Origin: Nipponacmea schrenckii
Taxonomy: Eukaryota > Mollusca > Gastropoda > Lottiidae
NCBI GenBank assembly: GCA_030562195.1
Contig: JAUJPP010000007.1
Location: 25,789,769-25,853,768, forward strand
Length of the DNA stretch: 64,000 nt
Direction: 5' to 3'
Shown piece by piece: positions 14,102 through 27,674 of the stretch (its first letter is position 1; the number at the start of each line of letters is the position of its first letter). Below the pieces are notes generated by a model. That model made no database searches, had not been told where the DNA came from, and saw only the letters and a program-made list of their open reading frames with translations. The position numbers and the translations under genes were made by a program.

Positions 14102-14211
14102 AGGCTGATGAATATTCACTAGAAAGCCTGTTGAATATTCATTTAAAAGACTGTTGAATATTCATTTATAAGACTGTTGAATATTCATTTATAAGACTGT
14201 TGAATATTTAG
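14102..14211. repeat. 23 bp tandem repeat, about 5 copies
   Basis: Units of the form AGACTGTTGAATATTCATTTATA follow one another with increasing identity toward the right; the first copy (AGGCTGATG...) is the most diverged. No coding role is apparent. Confidence 0.8.
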
Positions 14212-15486
14212 TTGAATGTTGTTGAGATTAATATAATTTTGTGAACAAAGGAATCATACACTTATCTAGAAGTGTATCTGATGTGACTTGAAGTTAGCCG
14301 GGTTTCTTGTCAACAGACCTTTTGTGATTATTACTGAGACTGAAGTAATTTTTTCCTTGTTGAGAAAAATAGTTGTGATATGGAAATCAAATATTAAACT
14401 TCCAAACGAACGTAGTTAGCGTGATTTTGAACTCATATGTTTGATAGATTTACTAAAGACTATAGCATGTGTATTTGAGAATGATATTTTAGTGCTAATA
14501 ATTATATACCATATACATGTACTATTATGAAATGATTATTATTTTGTGTCCAGCTTTTTTTTTATGTTGTGAAGCGTTCTTTTAAGCTTATTTTAATCAT
14601 GTACATACACAGTGCTGTCAGTTTCTCATGAAGTATTTATTTGTGTCTACATGTGTTGTTTATATATGTTTCTTTTTTAGAAAATTCATTCCATTTTTAT
14701 TATATAATCCCATTCTTGGCTTTGTTTGTATAGTAAAGCCTTTATTTTTAAAGTTTTTTTCAGTACAAAGCATTGCATTGTTGACTCTCCAGCTATGATA
14801 TTTTTTTGGTAATGGACTGCCTTGAAAGTGTTATTTATAGTTAAGAATATTTTGAGCAGTTCAAGAAAAATTAAAAGTTTTTTATTCACTATATGTTGAA
14901 AGACATAATGAACTTTATGAATAACTGAATTACAAATTATCGTAATGATATGACATTATTTGATTACATTTTTACAAGATAGTAATAACCATCTGATTAG
15001 AACAGCTGTAAATAAAGCAAAGCTGAAGTTGCTGTTTCCCACAAAGTTAATGATACTTACAAATTGTAGATTTTGCTAGGTATTTCTTAATGTAGTCATC
15101 ACTCAATTTTAATAATTTTTTTTTTTCAATCATGTTAAACTAAACAACAACATCAAATTGAAAGGAGATTCAATATTGTTAAAACTTGTATTATTGTTAT
15201 TAAAGTGTGCTTCATTAAATATGTTCAAACAGAAGCTCATTTTAAGTTTCATTTTGCTTGTGAAAGCTTGCTTGTATGTTAAAAGTGTCTTTACTCCTTC
15301 AATATATCAATGACTCTTATATAAATTGTGGGTTAGAATAAAATTTTAACCGTAATCCTAATAAATTTGATTGAAATCATAAACTCATCTCAATATTAAA
15401 CAGTATTTTTTTTTTTAAAAAGATAGTTACACAATTTGATGTTTTGAAATCTAAATGCTCAATCTAGATTATTATCTGTTTTACTA

Positions 15487-16076
15487 AAACTATCAAATGT
15501 TTGAGTCAAACTATTAAATGTTTGAGTCAAACTATTAAATGTTTGAGTCAAACTATTAATGTTTGAATCAAACTTTTAAATGTTTAATTCAAACTATCAT
15601 TTGTTTGAATCAAACCATCATATGATTGATTCAAACTATCTAATATGGATTCAAACTTTTTTATTCCAATCAAACCATCATATGTTTGAATCAAACTATC
15701 AAATTATGATTTGTTCAAATCAAACCACCATATGATTGATTCAAACAATCATTTGTTCGAATAAAACCATCATATGGTTTATTCAAACTATCATTTGTTT
15801 GATTCAAACTATCATTTGTTTGATTCAAACTATCATATGATTGATTCAAACTATCATATGTTGACACAATTGTTTGATTCAATTTATCATTTGATTTAAA
15901 CTATAAATATGTTTTACTATAACTTTATACTGTTGGACTCTTACTCAAACCAAACTAATATCTATTTGATTCAAACTATTATCTTTAGTTTGACTCCAAC
16001 TATATATTTTTTGATTGAAATATTTTCTTTTTGATTTAAACTGTCATATGTTTGCTTCAAATTATCATTTGTTTAA
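15487..16076. repeat. Degenerate minisatellite of ~21-24 bp units (TCAAACTATCA..TTTGATT)
   Basis: About 25 imperfect copies of a unit containing TCAAACTATCA and TGTTTGA(G/T)TCAA. The left copies (ATGTTTGAGTCAAACTATTA) are the most uniform and the right ones drift in length. The units are short and imperfect with no conserved repeat/spacer alternation, so it is not CRISPR-like. Confidence 0.8.
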
Positions 16077-19000
16077 ACTAATGAAGTTTTTTACCCAGAA
16101 CATTGTCATTGTAGAACATTATTATGAGATTGACTCTGAATTCCTGCCAGGCAATTAAGAAGCTCTTTTCTATGCTTGACTTTTATTTCAATTAGATTGA
16201 TGCTAAATCTGTTAATCTTCTGATGACTAAAATAAATAGAAACTATTTGAAGTTATGTAAATTAAACTGTATTTTTTATTTAAGAAGACTAGAAAGTAGA
16301 GATCTTTCAATAAATTGGTTGAGCAAACTAAGCAGTTTGAAGTGCATGCTCCTGTCTTATTGAGAAGTGTGCTATTATGCTTGTGCTATGCTTGTTCCTG
16401 TTGTACTACACTAAACTTATTAAAATAGTGTTCACACACGAACAGTTGCCAGTCTGGATTTTTTCTTCTTCCAAATTTTATTTTCATAGCTAGATCATGG
16501 AAATATACTAATATTTCACTAATAAATTGGCTGTTCAATATACATGAGCAATAGGTTTAGCTATTAGTTGTAACTTTATAAATTAATTGATAAAGACAAG
16601 ATTTATCGTTGTTGATATTAAAGTCATTATCATAGATAACCATTTTATTATATAAAATATTAGACTTGTATACTATGTATATGATTTAGTAAGATATATG
16701 GAAGTGGACAGTGATTATTTTGGCCATTTTTGTCCAGTTTTCTTCATTTGAAATTTCAAATTATTTCAATTTCAATAAGAGATCAAGTTTCACCAGAAAT
16801 TTACTTTTAAGTCACTTTTACCTGAATTGAATAAATGGAGACTAAAAATTACCTTAGGAGAAATAGTAGGGCTTATATAAGATACTAGATGGCATGGGTC
16901 ATTAATACTGTAAAAGGCAACAATGTTTTTGGCAAGAAATTTTGTAATCTCAGCTCAAATCTCTGAAAGTTGCATTTAGTTATTAAACTCTAGGTATGGT
17001 AGAACGCAATATTTTGTATTACACTTTCAACATTTTGAAAGTTTATTGACGACAGGTCTATGCCTGAAATCTATGATTCATCCAATCCACTTAAGTTTTT
17101 TTTTGGTCATATTTGTTCTTGTTAATTGACAGGAAAACAAGTTATGGAATAATCTCAAAAAATATCAGCTTCCAATTATTAACAGTTTAGTAGAACTTAA
17201 ACAAATTCTATATTTGGTCTGTAAAACATTAAGTTGAGGCTTATTCAGAAAATTAAGATAGAAGCAAGATGATTTAAGCAAATTAAATGATTGGGATAAA
17301 GATAATCCTAAGTTAAGTACTTGAGCAACTAACCTCTGATTGCTTTAATCTAAGATTAACCTTAAATTTTAATTTATCTGCCAGTTGGACTGAATGTTAA
17401 CAGAGATTATTTGAAAATGTTATCATTCAGTCATGGTTGTGTGTGGTGGTTGTTTAATTCATTTGTAATAATATAGGTATGTTATTAATTATAGATTGAA
17501 TAAAGAGAAATCAAACTAATATATTCAATCATATTGAGGCTGTGGTTCTATGGTTTGGCCGTTTCAGAGAAAAAATTTAACTCTTTGTTTGTGGCATCGT
17601 TCCTGAAAAATCATCTTTGGTTTCTGTAATTCCAGAAATCTTGATCAAAATGATGTCTTAATTACAACAAATATTTTGCATTTGAATAATTAAATAAAAA
17701 TATTGCTGTATTGTTTTGAATTATTTTCCATGTCCATATTAGAACTTTAGCAGAAATATTGAAAAATATGAGAAATTGTAAACGATTTGAACCATAGGCC
17801 ATGTAAGATAGTGTACATATAAACTAATATATAATTAGATCATCACTAGTTCATTAAGTCATTCTTTCAGCCACAGACACACTTAATAAATTGTGATCAA
17901 ATGCATCCAAGACCTGTAAAAAGTGAACTCTTCCACACATGCATAATTTCAACCAGTCTGAAGCTGTAAATGTCTATGATTGGAAAAGCTCATTTGTAAA
18001 ATAAGGGGTACTTTTGGCTTATATCCAACATTCCCCTCTATGCTTATGAGCACTTTTCTTTAAGGATTGGATAGAAAAAGACTGTATTCTTATATTATCC
18101 TTGAAATACTGTAGAAACTGTAATAGGTGCTCTTGTAACATGTACCCTTAACTTCTGAATGTCATTCAAATCTTATAGAAATAATAATGCTTACAAGGAG
18201 AACATTATTTAACAGTATTCCAGACCTGTTCGTTGCAAGATGTTTGTCCTTTTTTATAGCAATATATCATTGCTTTTAATAATTTGTTTGTGTGTTTGTG
18301 GCATCATTCTTCTAGTCAAGTTTGAAATTAGAATAATTCCAATCTGTGCAGCTGAGCATATTTTTTCAAATTTTATCAAATTATGATGATTTTCATGTCC
18401 TATACCATCCTGAATTTCATCAGTGCAAAACTTGCTGACTTACCAGTTCTAATTTAAGGCTGATACCCATGAAAGATGATAATATTATTACAGGCTGGTA
18501 AGCATGAGCAAGTTTTAGACTAGAAGTTCGTTTCATTGAAATCATTTGCATTCACTTAGATAATGATTTAAAGTGGAAATTTTAATGTGAAGAAGTGCCT
18601 TGATATTTTCATATCAAATCTGTTAGGGCATATTTTTGAAAAACAATAAGTATTTCGGAAAACAAATCTGTATTATATTTTTGGTCATGGAGTCTGAAAA
18701 TAACTTACAGGTAATGTTAAGTTATGACTAAAGATGCATTTTATTTCACAAGACACTTCTTTCCAAATTTGATCATAAAATATTTGTTGAGGTTCGGAGG
18801 CAATGACCTACCTTTTTCATCATGACTCTTTGCCTTCACCATCATAATTTATATCAATAGTATTTAAATGTGTTTCCATGGATACAAAATAAACTCTGAT
18901 TTCTCAAGAATTAACTCGACAATTTAATATCAACTTTTTTAAACTTATCACCGTGGAATCACAAGTTGTAAATAAAGATATTTTATACTAAAATACTATA

Positions 19001-19221
19001 TTTAAATAAATATTTATAAAAAAATATTTTAAAATGTTGCTAGGCAACAAAATTTGAATGTAGCTATGTGTGGTTTCTGTTGCTTTGAGTGAGTTTAAAT
19101 TTAATATATGATATAGTACTAGGTGCTTTTTGCAAAAAGCATCCAAGTTATAGCTTTCAATATGATTAAACTTGATTTAATAAGAATACAGAATTTTCAG
19201 TAGAAACCAGGAACATCACAT

Positions 19222-19348
19222 TTAACCCTTTGAACACTGATAAATATAAATATGCAGTATAATGTCATTATATGTTGATGTCACTTGGTACTGACTGCTT
19301 CACTGCTTCACTTTAGTATATTTAAGCTGCTAGTGTCTAAAGGGTTAA
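19222..19348. mobile_element. Short TTAA-bounded MITE (CCCTTT ends)
   Basis: Begins TTAACCCTTTGAACACT and ends AGTGTCTAAAGGGTTAA, which are inverted copies with two mismatches. TTAA targets and CCCTTT-type ends suggest a piggyBac-like nonautonomous element (inference). No coding content at ~127 bp. It abuts the next element at a shared TTAA, and a copy of its right end recurs at ~20001-20018. Confidence 0.6.
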
Positions 19349-19842
19349 AGGGGCCAAGGCTTGATTTGTTTCGGATCATCATCTGACAGCCTCAAACACA
19401 TGAAATCTTTTGCTTAGCTTATCAGAAAAAGTCTACAGAGCTTACCTTTGAAATTTGAGCCTTCAAATCCATGTGTATCCATAATTATCCGTGTTTTAAA
19501 AATCATAATGCCTTAAGATATTACGAACGTCCCGCCATATTGGAAAACGGTTCGTCTTGATAATCAAAGAGTTATCCTTCCCGTCGTGCAATAGCGGTCA
19601 TCTATATAAATAGACTACAACGTATTTTCAATTGTAGACTTTGTCAACAGGACACATAATTTTCAGACTGACTGGAGACCAGCCGCGTACAGCACGGAAA
19701 AAAAATGAAAAGTGAAATTTTTTGTTTGAGGTATATTTCAAGGTATTTTGCGATTTTCTTAGAGCTTGAGTATTTCTGAGGACTGTTTAAATGTAATAAA
19801 GGCCCAAAACGACCCCTAAAAATCAAGCCTGGGCCCCTTTAA
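19345..19842. mobile_element. TTAA-inserted MITE with 23 bp terminal inverted repeats
   Basis: The left end TTAAAGGGGCCAAGGCTTGA and the right end TCAAGCCTGGGCCCCTTTAA are inverted copies with one mismatch. The flanks rejoin exactly as in an uninterrupted neighbouring copy: GTCTAAAGGGTTAATATAAT is intact at 20004-20023, whereas here it is split at TTAA, which is duplicated. This shows insertion at TTAA with TTAA duplication, as for piggyBac-type transposons. No transposase ORF is present. Confidence 0.75.
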
Positions 19843-20160
19843 TATAATTATTGCAATGTCTATTATAATTTGTGTGTTTTTGATTGAAACCAAAAGTTTA
19901 GTGTAGTGTAGCAAAATAATGATAAACCCATAATAGCATTTTCTTTAAATACTATATTTTAACTTCTTATATATTTATAGAAAATACATATTTTGGCTGT
20001 TAGTGTCTAAAGGGTTAATATAATTATTGAAATGTAGATTATTATTTGTGTGTTTTTGACTGAAACCAAGATCTCTAGTGTAGCCAAATAATGATAAACC
20101 CAGTGACATTTGATAGCATTGTCTTTAGATATTATATATTAACTTCTCATATATCTATAG
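19839..20160. repeat. Two-copy tandem duplication, period ~176 bp
   Basis: The segment starting TTAATATAATTATTG at 19839 recurs at 20015, and both copies contain TTTGTGTGTTTTTGA(T/C)TGAAACC, AATGATAAACCC and AACTTCT(T/C)ATATAT(T/C)TATAG. Similarity is high with scattered substitutions. The right copy is the empty-site reference for the MITE at 19345-19842. Confidence 0.75.
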
Positions 20161-20713
20161 AAAAAATCAAAGACTATATTTATCTTTCATTTTGATCTTA
20201 AAGTGTGATTTTAGTTAATAATTATGAGAGCAACATTAAAAAACAGGAATACATGTATTTTTGAAATATTTAAAAAGAAAATGAAATATTTTAAAGAATT
20301 TCGATTGAAATGTTATTAAGTATTTTTGAAATTAGAAAATTTTGCAATATTTTCAAGTTAACATATTTGGTATATTAAGTGTTTGTATTGTATCAATGAT
20401 TTGTTTTAGTCTTTTTTTTTCATCAACAAACGTAATTATGAAAAAGTTCCTGATCAATCAATTTGATATTATTTTGAGATTGTGCCAAACTATTATTTTT
20501 TTTTCATATTATCTTCTCTTTTCATACTAATTACTGAAAATCGTGTCTGAAAATTCATAATGTGTAGGCATTGATAATGAAGTTTTTTACCTGGGAAGGA
20601 AATGTTCAAATGGTTAGAATTTAATTCTGTGCTAGCCCTAAATCAAGGCACATTTTGGAAAGTAAAAATAATCATCACACACTGGACTTTAGGTCTTGAA
20701 ATATAATGAGTAG

Positions 20714-21567
20714 TTAAAGCTGAGCTCCTGTTATAAAAATAAATTAAATAACAATAAAAAAAAATCTTATCCATCATACTTGTTTCAAACTTAAAACAAG
20801 TATGGCGTCCGACTCTCCCATCAAAGCCTAAAATCTGGTCACGCTTCGCTTCACTCTGACTCGGTATCGACAACTGTGAACCTCGATGTCGTGACATTAT
20901 TTATACATTGTACATGGAAAAAACTACTAATAATGGTTGCCTCCCTTTATGATATAGTGCAAATGTCAACAACGATAATGTGTTTGAAGAGAGCGAAATA
21001 CAAATTATTCCATATAGTAGAGTAGCATAACATACGTCAAGTAGGTAGTGCTTTATACAATCACAGATTTATCAGTTAATTTGATTTGTGCTTAGATTAT
21101 TGTTATTATATTGTATATGAAAAACTTTTTAATAATGAAATGCCTCCCTTTTGAATAGGGGAAATATTCCCGTAATTTGTTTGATGATGGGAAATTTCTA
21201 TATTATTGCTATAGTATAGTAAAACATTAAATTTCTTTCTCCGATATGATCATTTTTGGTGTTAAAATATAATAGATACCTGTTGAGACATAATTCTGGT
21301 TGATTTTTTTTTCGTCTGCTCAAATTTCCAAGTCGATCCTCTGTAAATACTAGTAGTTTCTGCCACGTACAATGTATAAATAATGTCACGACAGCAAAGT
21401 TCACAGTTGTCGATACCGAGTCAGAGTGAAGCGAAGCGTGACCATATTTTAGGTTTAGATGGGAGTGGCAGACGCCATACTTGTTTTAAGTTTGAAACAA
21501 GTATGGCAGATAAGATTTTTTTTTATTAATTATTTAATTTATTTTTATAACAGGAGTTCAGCTTTAA
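20714..21567. mobile_element. Foldback/MITE element with ~220 bp inverted arms, copy 1
   Basis: The left end TTAAAGCTGAGCTCCTG and the right end CAGGAGTTCAGCTTTAA are inverted. Similarity continues inward for about 220 bp on both sides: the oligo-A/T stretch, an ACAAGTATGG palindrome, GTCGATACCGAGTCAGAGTGA, and ATTATTTATACATTGTAC. A related copy occurs at 61543-61972. Both copies have TTAA or near-TTAA borders. ORFs across it are shadows of the arms. Confidence 0.8.
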
Positions 21568-24500
21568 GTGATGTTCTTTTAGTTTCATTTTGATCTGATT
21601 TTTCAGATTTCTAGTAGGAACATTTTTTTTTTCATTTTCATCTTTAGAGGATTATTTTGTTCATGATTTTTTGTTATTTTTACAATTAGAGAAGGGGGCC
21701 AGATATAGCATAGCATTGTGTGTCACCACTTTTCTTGAAATGACATGGAAAATACTCCTTCATTTAGTAATCTTATAATTCATTTTTTTTTTTTTTGGTT
21801 TAATTCAAATTTTGAAATATTTAAAAAAAATGCTACTTAGAAATCTCTTTTAGATTATTCTTAAGTTGTAAGTTTTATATTATGATTTTTTATTTGATAA
21901 TATATCAATTTTTTTCCATTTCATTCATTGTAAAATTATGCATAAATTATCATGCTTGTACACTTTGAAAAAAATCATAAAATTTAAAAAAAAAAAGTAA
22001 AAAGAGTGAAAATCCTGTTCATAGTCAATCATATCATATAATATAGCTTTATTATTATGACTATATAATAAGTGATATTTTGTTAAACATGCTATAAGGA
22101 ACTTCTACCCACTTACTGGTTGGAATGCATGAACTTAGCTTTGTTTTCAGACTCTTCCCACAATTTGTAATGAATTGTGATCAATTGTATTTGGTCTGTA
22201 GGTTAGAACTCATTTTGTTATTCTGAGTTGTCAAACTTAGTCTTAAAGTAGCATCAGATTGAGAAATTCACTTAGTATAAATTAAAGGAATAAGTTCTGA
22301 ATCTCAATGTATGCCAGTAATATCAGTGATTCCGTTTGTGATTTTTAAAACTAAGTCAAAGTGGGACTGGCTTAGTTATGCTATTACAATGTATTATTAT
22401 CGTTCAAATCTTGTGTTATCGTAAATAATAATAATAATAGGCTAAATTTTTAAATGAGGAATGGAAATTTTAGCAAAAGATCAGAAAATTTATAAATGAA
22501 CAATAAGTTATTTGAATCATTTTCATCTAAATAAACTGTTTTTCCATATATGTAGCATCACAGGCATTTCAAGTATAAACCATTTATGGGTAAAAGTATT
22601 GAAAATGAAACCTTGGTAACATACTTATATAATAAATAATATTGGCACCCCAGAGTTAGTGATAAATTTGCCTCGATCAATGCTCAAAGTTTCAAGTATT
22701 TATATGTTTAACTGTTTTCATTTCAAGGTTCTTCCAAGAAAGGAATTAAGAAATTCAAGTCATAACAAGTTGAAGCTGTAAAGCCTCTAAATTTTGATAA
22801 AATTACTTAAATGAAGCACTTTGCAAATTAAATTATTTCTATGGGTTCCAATATCTTCAGGAGAAAATTTTTAGGTGCTGACATTTAATTTTTTATTGTC
22901 ATCTTATATTAATTTATAGCGTAATTAAATTTTTTGATACAAATTACAAGTAATTCAGTCTTAAAGAAATTTTTAGATTTCGTAATTATTTTCCAAAATT
23001 TTATAATTTTAAGAAACTTGTCTACACTTATTATTATTACATGTTACCACCATTTTGTTTTAAGTGAAAAATAAACATGAAAACATCTTTATGGTTTTGT
23101 CTTGTTATACTGGTATGATTAATGGTGGTCTTTAAAAGGGATTTGCCTTCTCTTACACATTCCAATGGATTCTGAAAAATTGAATGTCTCATTCTGAAGA
23201 GGTTAAAATTTCTTTTGACAGTGGAGAGTTTTGTCCACTAATCTCTGCATAGTGAAAGAAAACTATTATTGACACCAAGATTACCAAGGAAGGATATTGA
23301 AAAGAAACCCCATAGTCAGTAGCATTTCAGGTTAGGGGGCCGATAAAGGGGCCACAGAATTTTCCAGGGTGGACCATATGCTATTCTTTGTCTAAGTAAA
23401 ATGATAAAAAAAAATATGAAAGTGGAGGAGCAAGGCTCTTTTCTTGGGTCGGAGCCACCTGAAAACCCTCACCCTAACATTGCTACAGCCTAGAGTCCCG
23501 GTTGCACCCAATACACATATTTCCAAGTAAAATATAATCATTTCACACTAGAACAGCGTACAAAAGAAATAAAAATCTCAGCAATATCCTAGTTCATGGT
23601 AGACTCAATCCCCAATAGCTTTAAATTACCGGACTTCCTTTATTCTGAATTCACTACATTTTACATTAATATTTCTTTATTTATTATAGGTACATAAAAA
23701 TATTTGGCTTTTCTCTTTAGCTGATTATCGATATATCAGAAGAAAATTAATTCTTATATTTTTAACTATTTCAGATAAAGAAATTATATTACTTCAGATA
23801 ATATTTCAGAGACATCCATAATTAACGCATCTAATTATCCTAACCTTTAACTTGGACCTTGCTTTATCATAAATCTTTACTTTGTGACCTAGGCCAGTGC
23901 TTTTATGAGACTATGTTCTCATCACCATCTAACACTAGAATATTTTGTCAACTACATGGTGCAAAAATTATATAGGATCAAAGGGCAGTTCAGGGGAGAC
24001 AAATCCAATGAATAATGCACAGTTTACAATTATTTGTAGTCTGATGACAAATGAATGAATAAGAGAGCAAGATTAATCCTTTTATTTCTCAGTGAAGTCA
24101 ACATAATAATAATAACAAAAACAATATCACATAACAATTCACCCTAAGAATATCATCCTGTACCAGTACTTTCGAGACCTGGCCAGGTTTCCACTTACAA
24201 CTCTATTTTCATTAAGATAAGTTATATTTTGTAGAGCTTAAATATTTGAAGAAACACTCAATCAGATCTCTCCTTCTCTCTCACAAAAAACATACAAGAG
24301 TTGTTGAAAAACATTTCTTCTTATAGAAATATACAGACTACAGGCTAATATTAGCTCAAAATATTCATTTTTCACAACTGGTGTACTGTCACAGAACATT
24401 AACTTGTTTTCAAACAATTGACTAGGAAGCAAATATATAGAATTGTACTAAAGTATATTTCATTTTACAATACTTTGTGAATCTTCGAAGTTAGCAATAT

Positions 24501-24861
24501 AAAACAGATCAACTAAAAGATGTAAGCAATCCAGACTTTTAAAGACCTTTTCTTTAAATAAAAACTTGAATTATATAACTTAGTAAAACACTAAACAAAA
24601 CTGTGACATAGCCACAAAATATTAAATTCACATTCAATTTGAACATATCTTGTTATAATATGTTCTTTTTAACAAACACAAATGCAAATTCATCATTGAT
24701 ACCTTAAGATCAGTTACCTGCTTAAACATATTAACATTCATAATAATAATTATTGCACTAACCCCATCAATAATTCAAACAACTCAATATGAACATACAT
24801 GTATATATATTATTTTGAGACTTGTTGTGACTAAAGTTAGTATGATGGTCATATAAGCAAC
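21568..24861. other. AT-rich noncoding stretch
   Basis: Only low-complexity A/T runs and short chance ORFs were seen; no conserved protein or RNA gene was recognised. Confidence 0.55.
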
Positions 24862-25242
24862 TAAACTAGTGTCCAAAAGAAACGATACCAACGTATATGT
24901 TCAATTCTTTTTTAACTAGGAGAATTTTTAGTATGAAAACATGCCAATATGTATTGCACATCTCAAACATCGCATAGTCGATCAAAAATACAGGGATGAC
25001 TCGATCACGTCCGGTAAAAAAAATTTCTTGAAAGTGACATTTCCCTCTCTAGCCTTTGTGCATATAAACCACCCATCTTTACAGACTTGTCATATTGATT
25101 GTACAGATTTTATTGAAATGAATCTTTGTACAGATGTTGTGAAAGGATTTTTCAAAAGCATAACATAAATTCCAAAGTCCTGCATTGTTTAGTTTTTCTT
25201 TTATGCAAACAGGTGGTATCGTTTCTTTTGGACACTAGTTTA
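24862..25242. mobile_element. MITE with perfect 29 bp terminal inverted repeats (TA target)
   Basis: Bases 24862-24890 and 25214-25242 are perfect inverted copies; each begins TAAACTAGTGTCCAAAAGAA on its own strand. The outer TA could be the target-site duplication of a Tc1/mariner-type element (inference). The interior holds a 75-codon ORF (24941-25168) with no recognised domain and no transposase motif. Perfect arms suggest a recent insertion. Confidence 0.8.
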
Positions 25243-26824
25243 TTTTGTACATGATATATCTCACAAGATCTATGTTAATTAATGCACAACCGCGAATGAT
25301 TCTTATATGAAAAGAGCAACCTCTTCTGAATGGCACTAATATTGTTTAGGCCTACAAATCATTCCATTCTAGCTAACATTCCTGGATGTGCATTGATATC
25401 CTCACAGACCTCAAAAACTAAAAAACATTTTGAAACAGTTTGTTTCATGACTTAAACATCAAATATGAGACAATCACTCAAAACACACATTTGAGCAAAA
25501 TACATGGCTTACAATTATTTACAGTGTACATAAGCATAAATTAAAGCAGAAAGGAAGCCTTTGTATAACAAGTGACAGAGACAATGAGACTAGGGTAAGA
25601 GATTCCCCATTATTTGAAGTAAAGACATCAAGTAAGAGTCAATATTTGTGATAACTACTTGAATCTCATGATAAATATTTCACAATGCTTTCACAATAAT
25701 CCCACTCTACTCCCATTAAAATACATCGCTTTACTTCACAATGTTTTTCTAAATGATTTATCCGCACTAGGCTGTAAAATCTGGAATGTGTTTTTATGGC
25801 TTATAATTGTCAAAATTTACAAATTATACAACTTTTGTGGTTTATTGTGGTTTTAAGGACAACTTACATAATCAATAAAAAATGTCAAAACTTGCATCAA
25901 AAACCTGTCACAATGTCTGTATTAGTACAAATATTAGTACAAGAGGTATAGCAACTTTTTATTTTCATTAATACATGGTTTACAAACAAACCAATTCTTT
26001 AAATAACTCCTTAAAACCATTGGAAGTACCGGTACTTGTTTTACAAATTAAAGCTAAAATACTATATAATGTAGCGTTAAATGGTCAATGTGTTACTTTA
26101 GGCAGTATTAAATTAACTTTCAAAGCAAAATCAATTTGGTTACTTTTCATAATGCTAAAGCCTGCAGGAAGGATTAAAAACATACTGAATACAAAAGCAA
26201 TAGAAAATCATACACAAAACAAACTTATTCACATTATAACCATAGGTGGTAATGTGAATGTTTTATTCAAATTATGGCCATAAAGCTGAAAGGCTATCCT
26301 GGTTTAGGCCCATGACTATCTCAAAAATATATTCACAAATAAGTTACATACATATCATATACAATATCAACAAAAGTTTGTAAGAAAAAGCACCATTTGA
26401 AGCAAACTTGATACCACATGTATAAAAAATTTGGGAATAATGAATAAAAGTGAGATTTGCGGTTGTTTTGGTCAGTTTAAACAATATTTCATCAATAATC
26501 TACACAAGAAAATATACAATAAATGAAGTAACATTTTGAAAACAAGCAACAGCTTTACTGATCTGTAACCTGTCAGCTGGTTTCCCTATACAGGTTTCTC
26601 ACTTTTTATTTCAGTAAATGTGTTAAAAGTAATCCTAGATCTAATTTTCAGACACACAGCCAATTGTTTACAATAAGTGTGAGTGAAAAATGTTCAGAAA
26701 AATAAAAAAACTACATAGTATACCTCTTTCAACCATACTCTCTATATCATCCATTCATTAATATTTGTGGGAATATTTGGAATTCAATCTTTCAGTTTAA
26801 GTATATATCATTATAACTACCAGC
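25243..26824. other. AT-rich noncoding stretch
   Basis: No exon or RNA gene was recognised. Short ORFs here lack splice context, domain motifs and coding-like composition. Confidence 0.5.
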
Positions 26825-27071
26825 CTAATTAAAATTAGACCATATTTTTGTTGGTGTTTTTTTATTAGCGTTATGCAAACAATAGGTGTATATTTGTATT
26901 TGGTGTCTATTGCTTCTTGGAATACACCTTTTGTTTGCATCAACAGGTTAGGTCAAAAGGTTAATTTAGCAGTCATTCAAGAGTCCCATGGTAGGAGTAA
27001 CTGAAGTGGCTTAATTAAACATTAAAGCTAATTAGATAAAAAGATCGAAAGTTTGGTCTAATTCTAATTAG
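26825..27071. mobile_element. Small inverted-repeat element (MITE-like)
   Basis: The ends are CTAATTAAAATTAGACCA and TGGTCTAATTCTAATTAG, inverted with one mismatch. A second internal inverted pair, GCAAACAATAGGTGTAT with ATACACCTTTTGTTTGC, nests inside. No coding content. Confidence 0.6.
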
Positions 27072-27674
27072 ACTAGATAACTGCATAAATTCCATATTTC
27101 ATCTCAATGGAACTCTTCTTACATGGTCAAATGTAATTTAACATATCTTTGGAATTTAATATAATATTTAAAGCTTTCAATTAAGATATGATAATATATT
27201 TGATAATATGGTTTATATTATGTTTTGTTATAATATGGTTTATACATACATGTTTTATTATAAAAATGCCTAATACATTTATTGTCAACTCAGCAAATTT
27301 GATGTTATCCTTAAAATTATTTATCTAAGTCCTTTTGAAAATAATCCATTAAAACATAAAAGGTAATCAAGTTTTATAATTAATTTGTAAGTTTTTACAG
27401 GGCTGTTGATTGAGCTGAATTTATCTGTCAAGTCTGCTAACAGCTTAAAATTTGATTTTGTTAAGAAATTTTTTCTAAATAAATGAACCAGTTTAAAGGG
27501 ATGTTTGTATATTCGTGGACAATATTGGCAACCAATTACAACTAACATAGTAACAATGTCTGACTGCAAAATTGTGAATCAAGAGTCCTGAAATACCTTT
27601 TTTGAAAAGTATTTAAAACTGAACTTGCCACACTCACAAACATGTCTCTCATTCTAACTATATTTTATTCATTG

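Larger units (their letters stand above)
13582..19221. other. AT-rich noncoding stretch downstream of last NFAT5-like exon
   Basis: No exon with recognisable protein similarity or convincing coding composition was found on either strand. It may hold missing 3' exons, the 3' UTR, or intergenic DNA. Two minisatellites inside it are listed separately. Confidence 0.6.

Noticed and set aside
15487..16076. CRISPR-like array
   Set aside because: Units are degenerate head-to-tail copies without unique spacers, in a eukaryotic genome.
24941..25168. 75-codon ORF
   Set aside because: It lies entirely within a MITE with perfect inverted ends and shows no domain or transposase motif.
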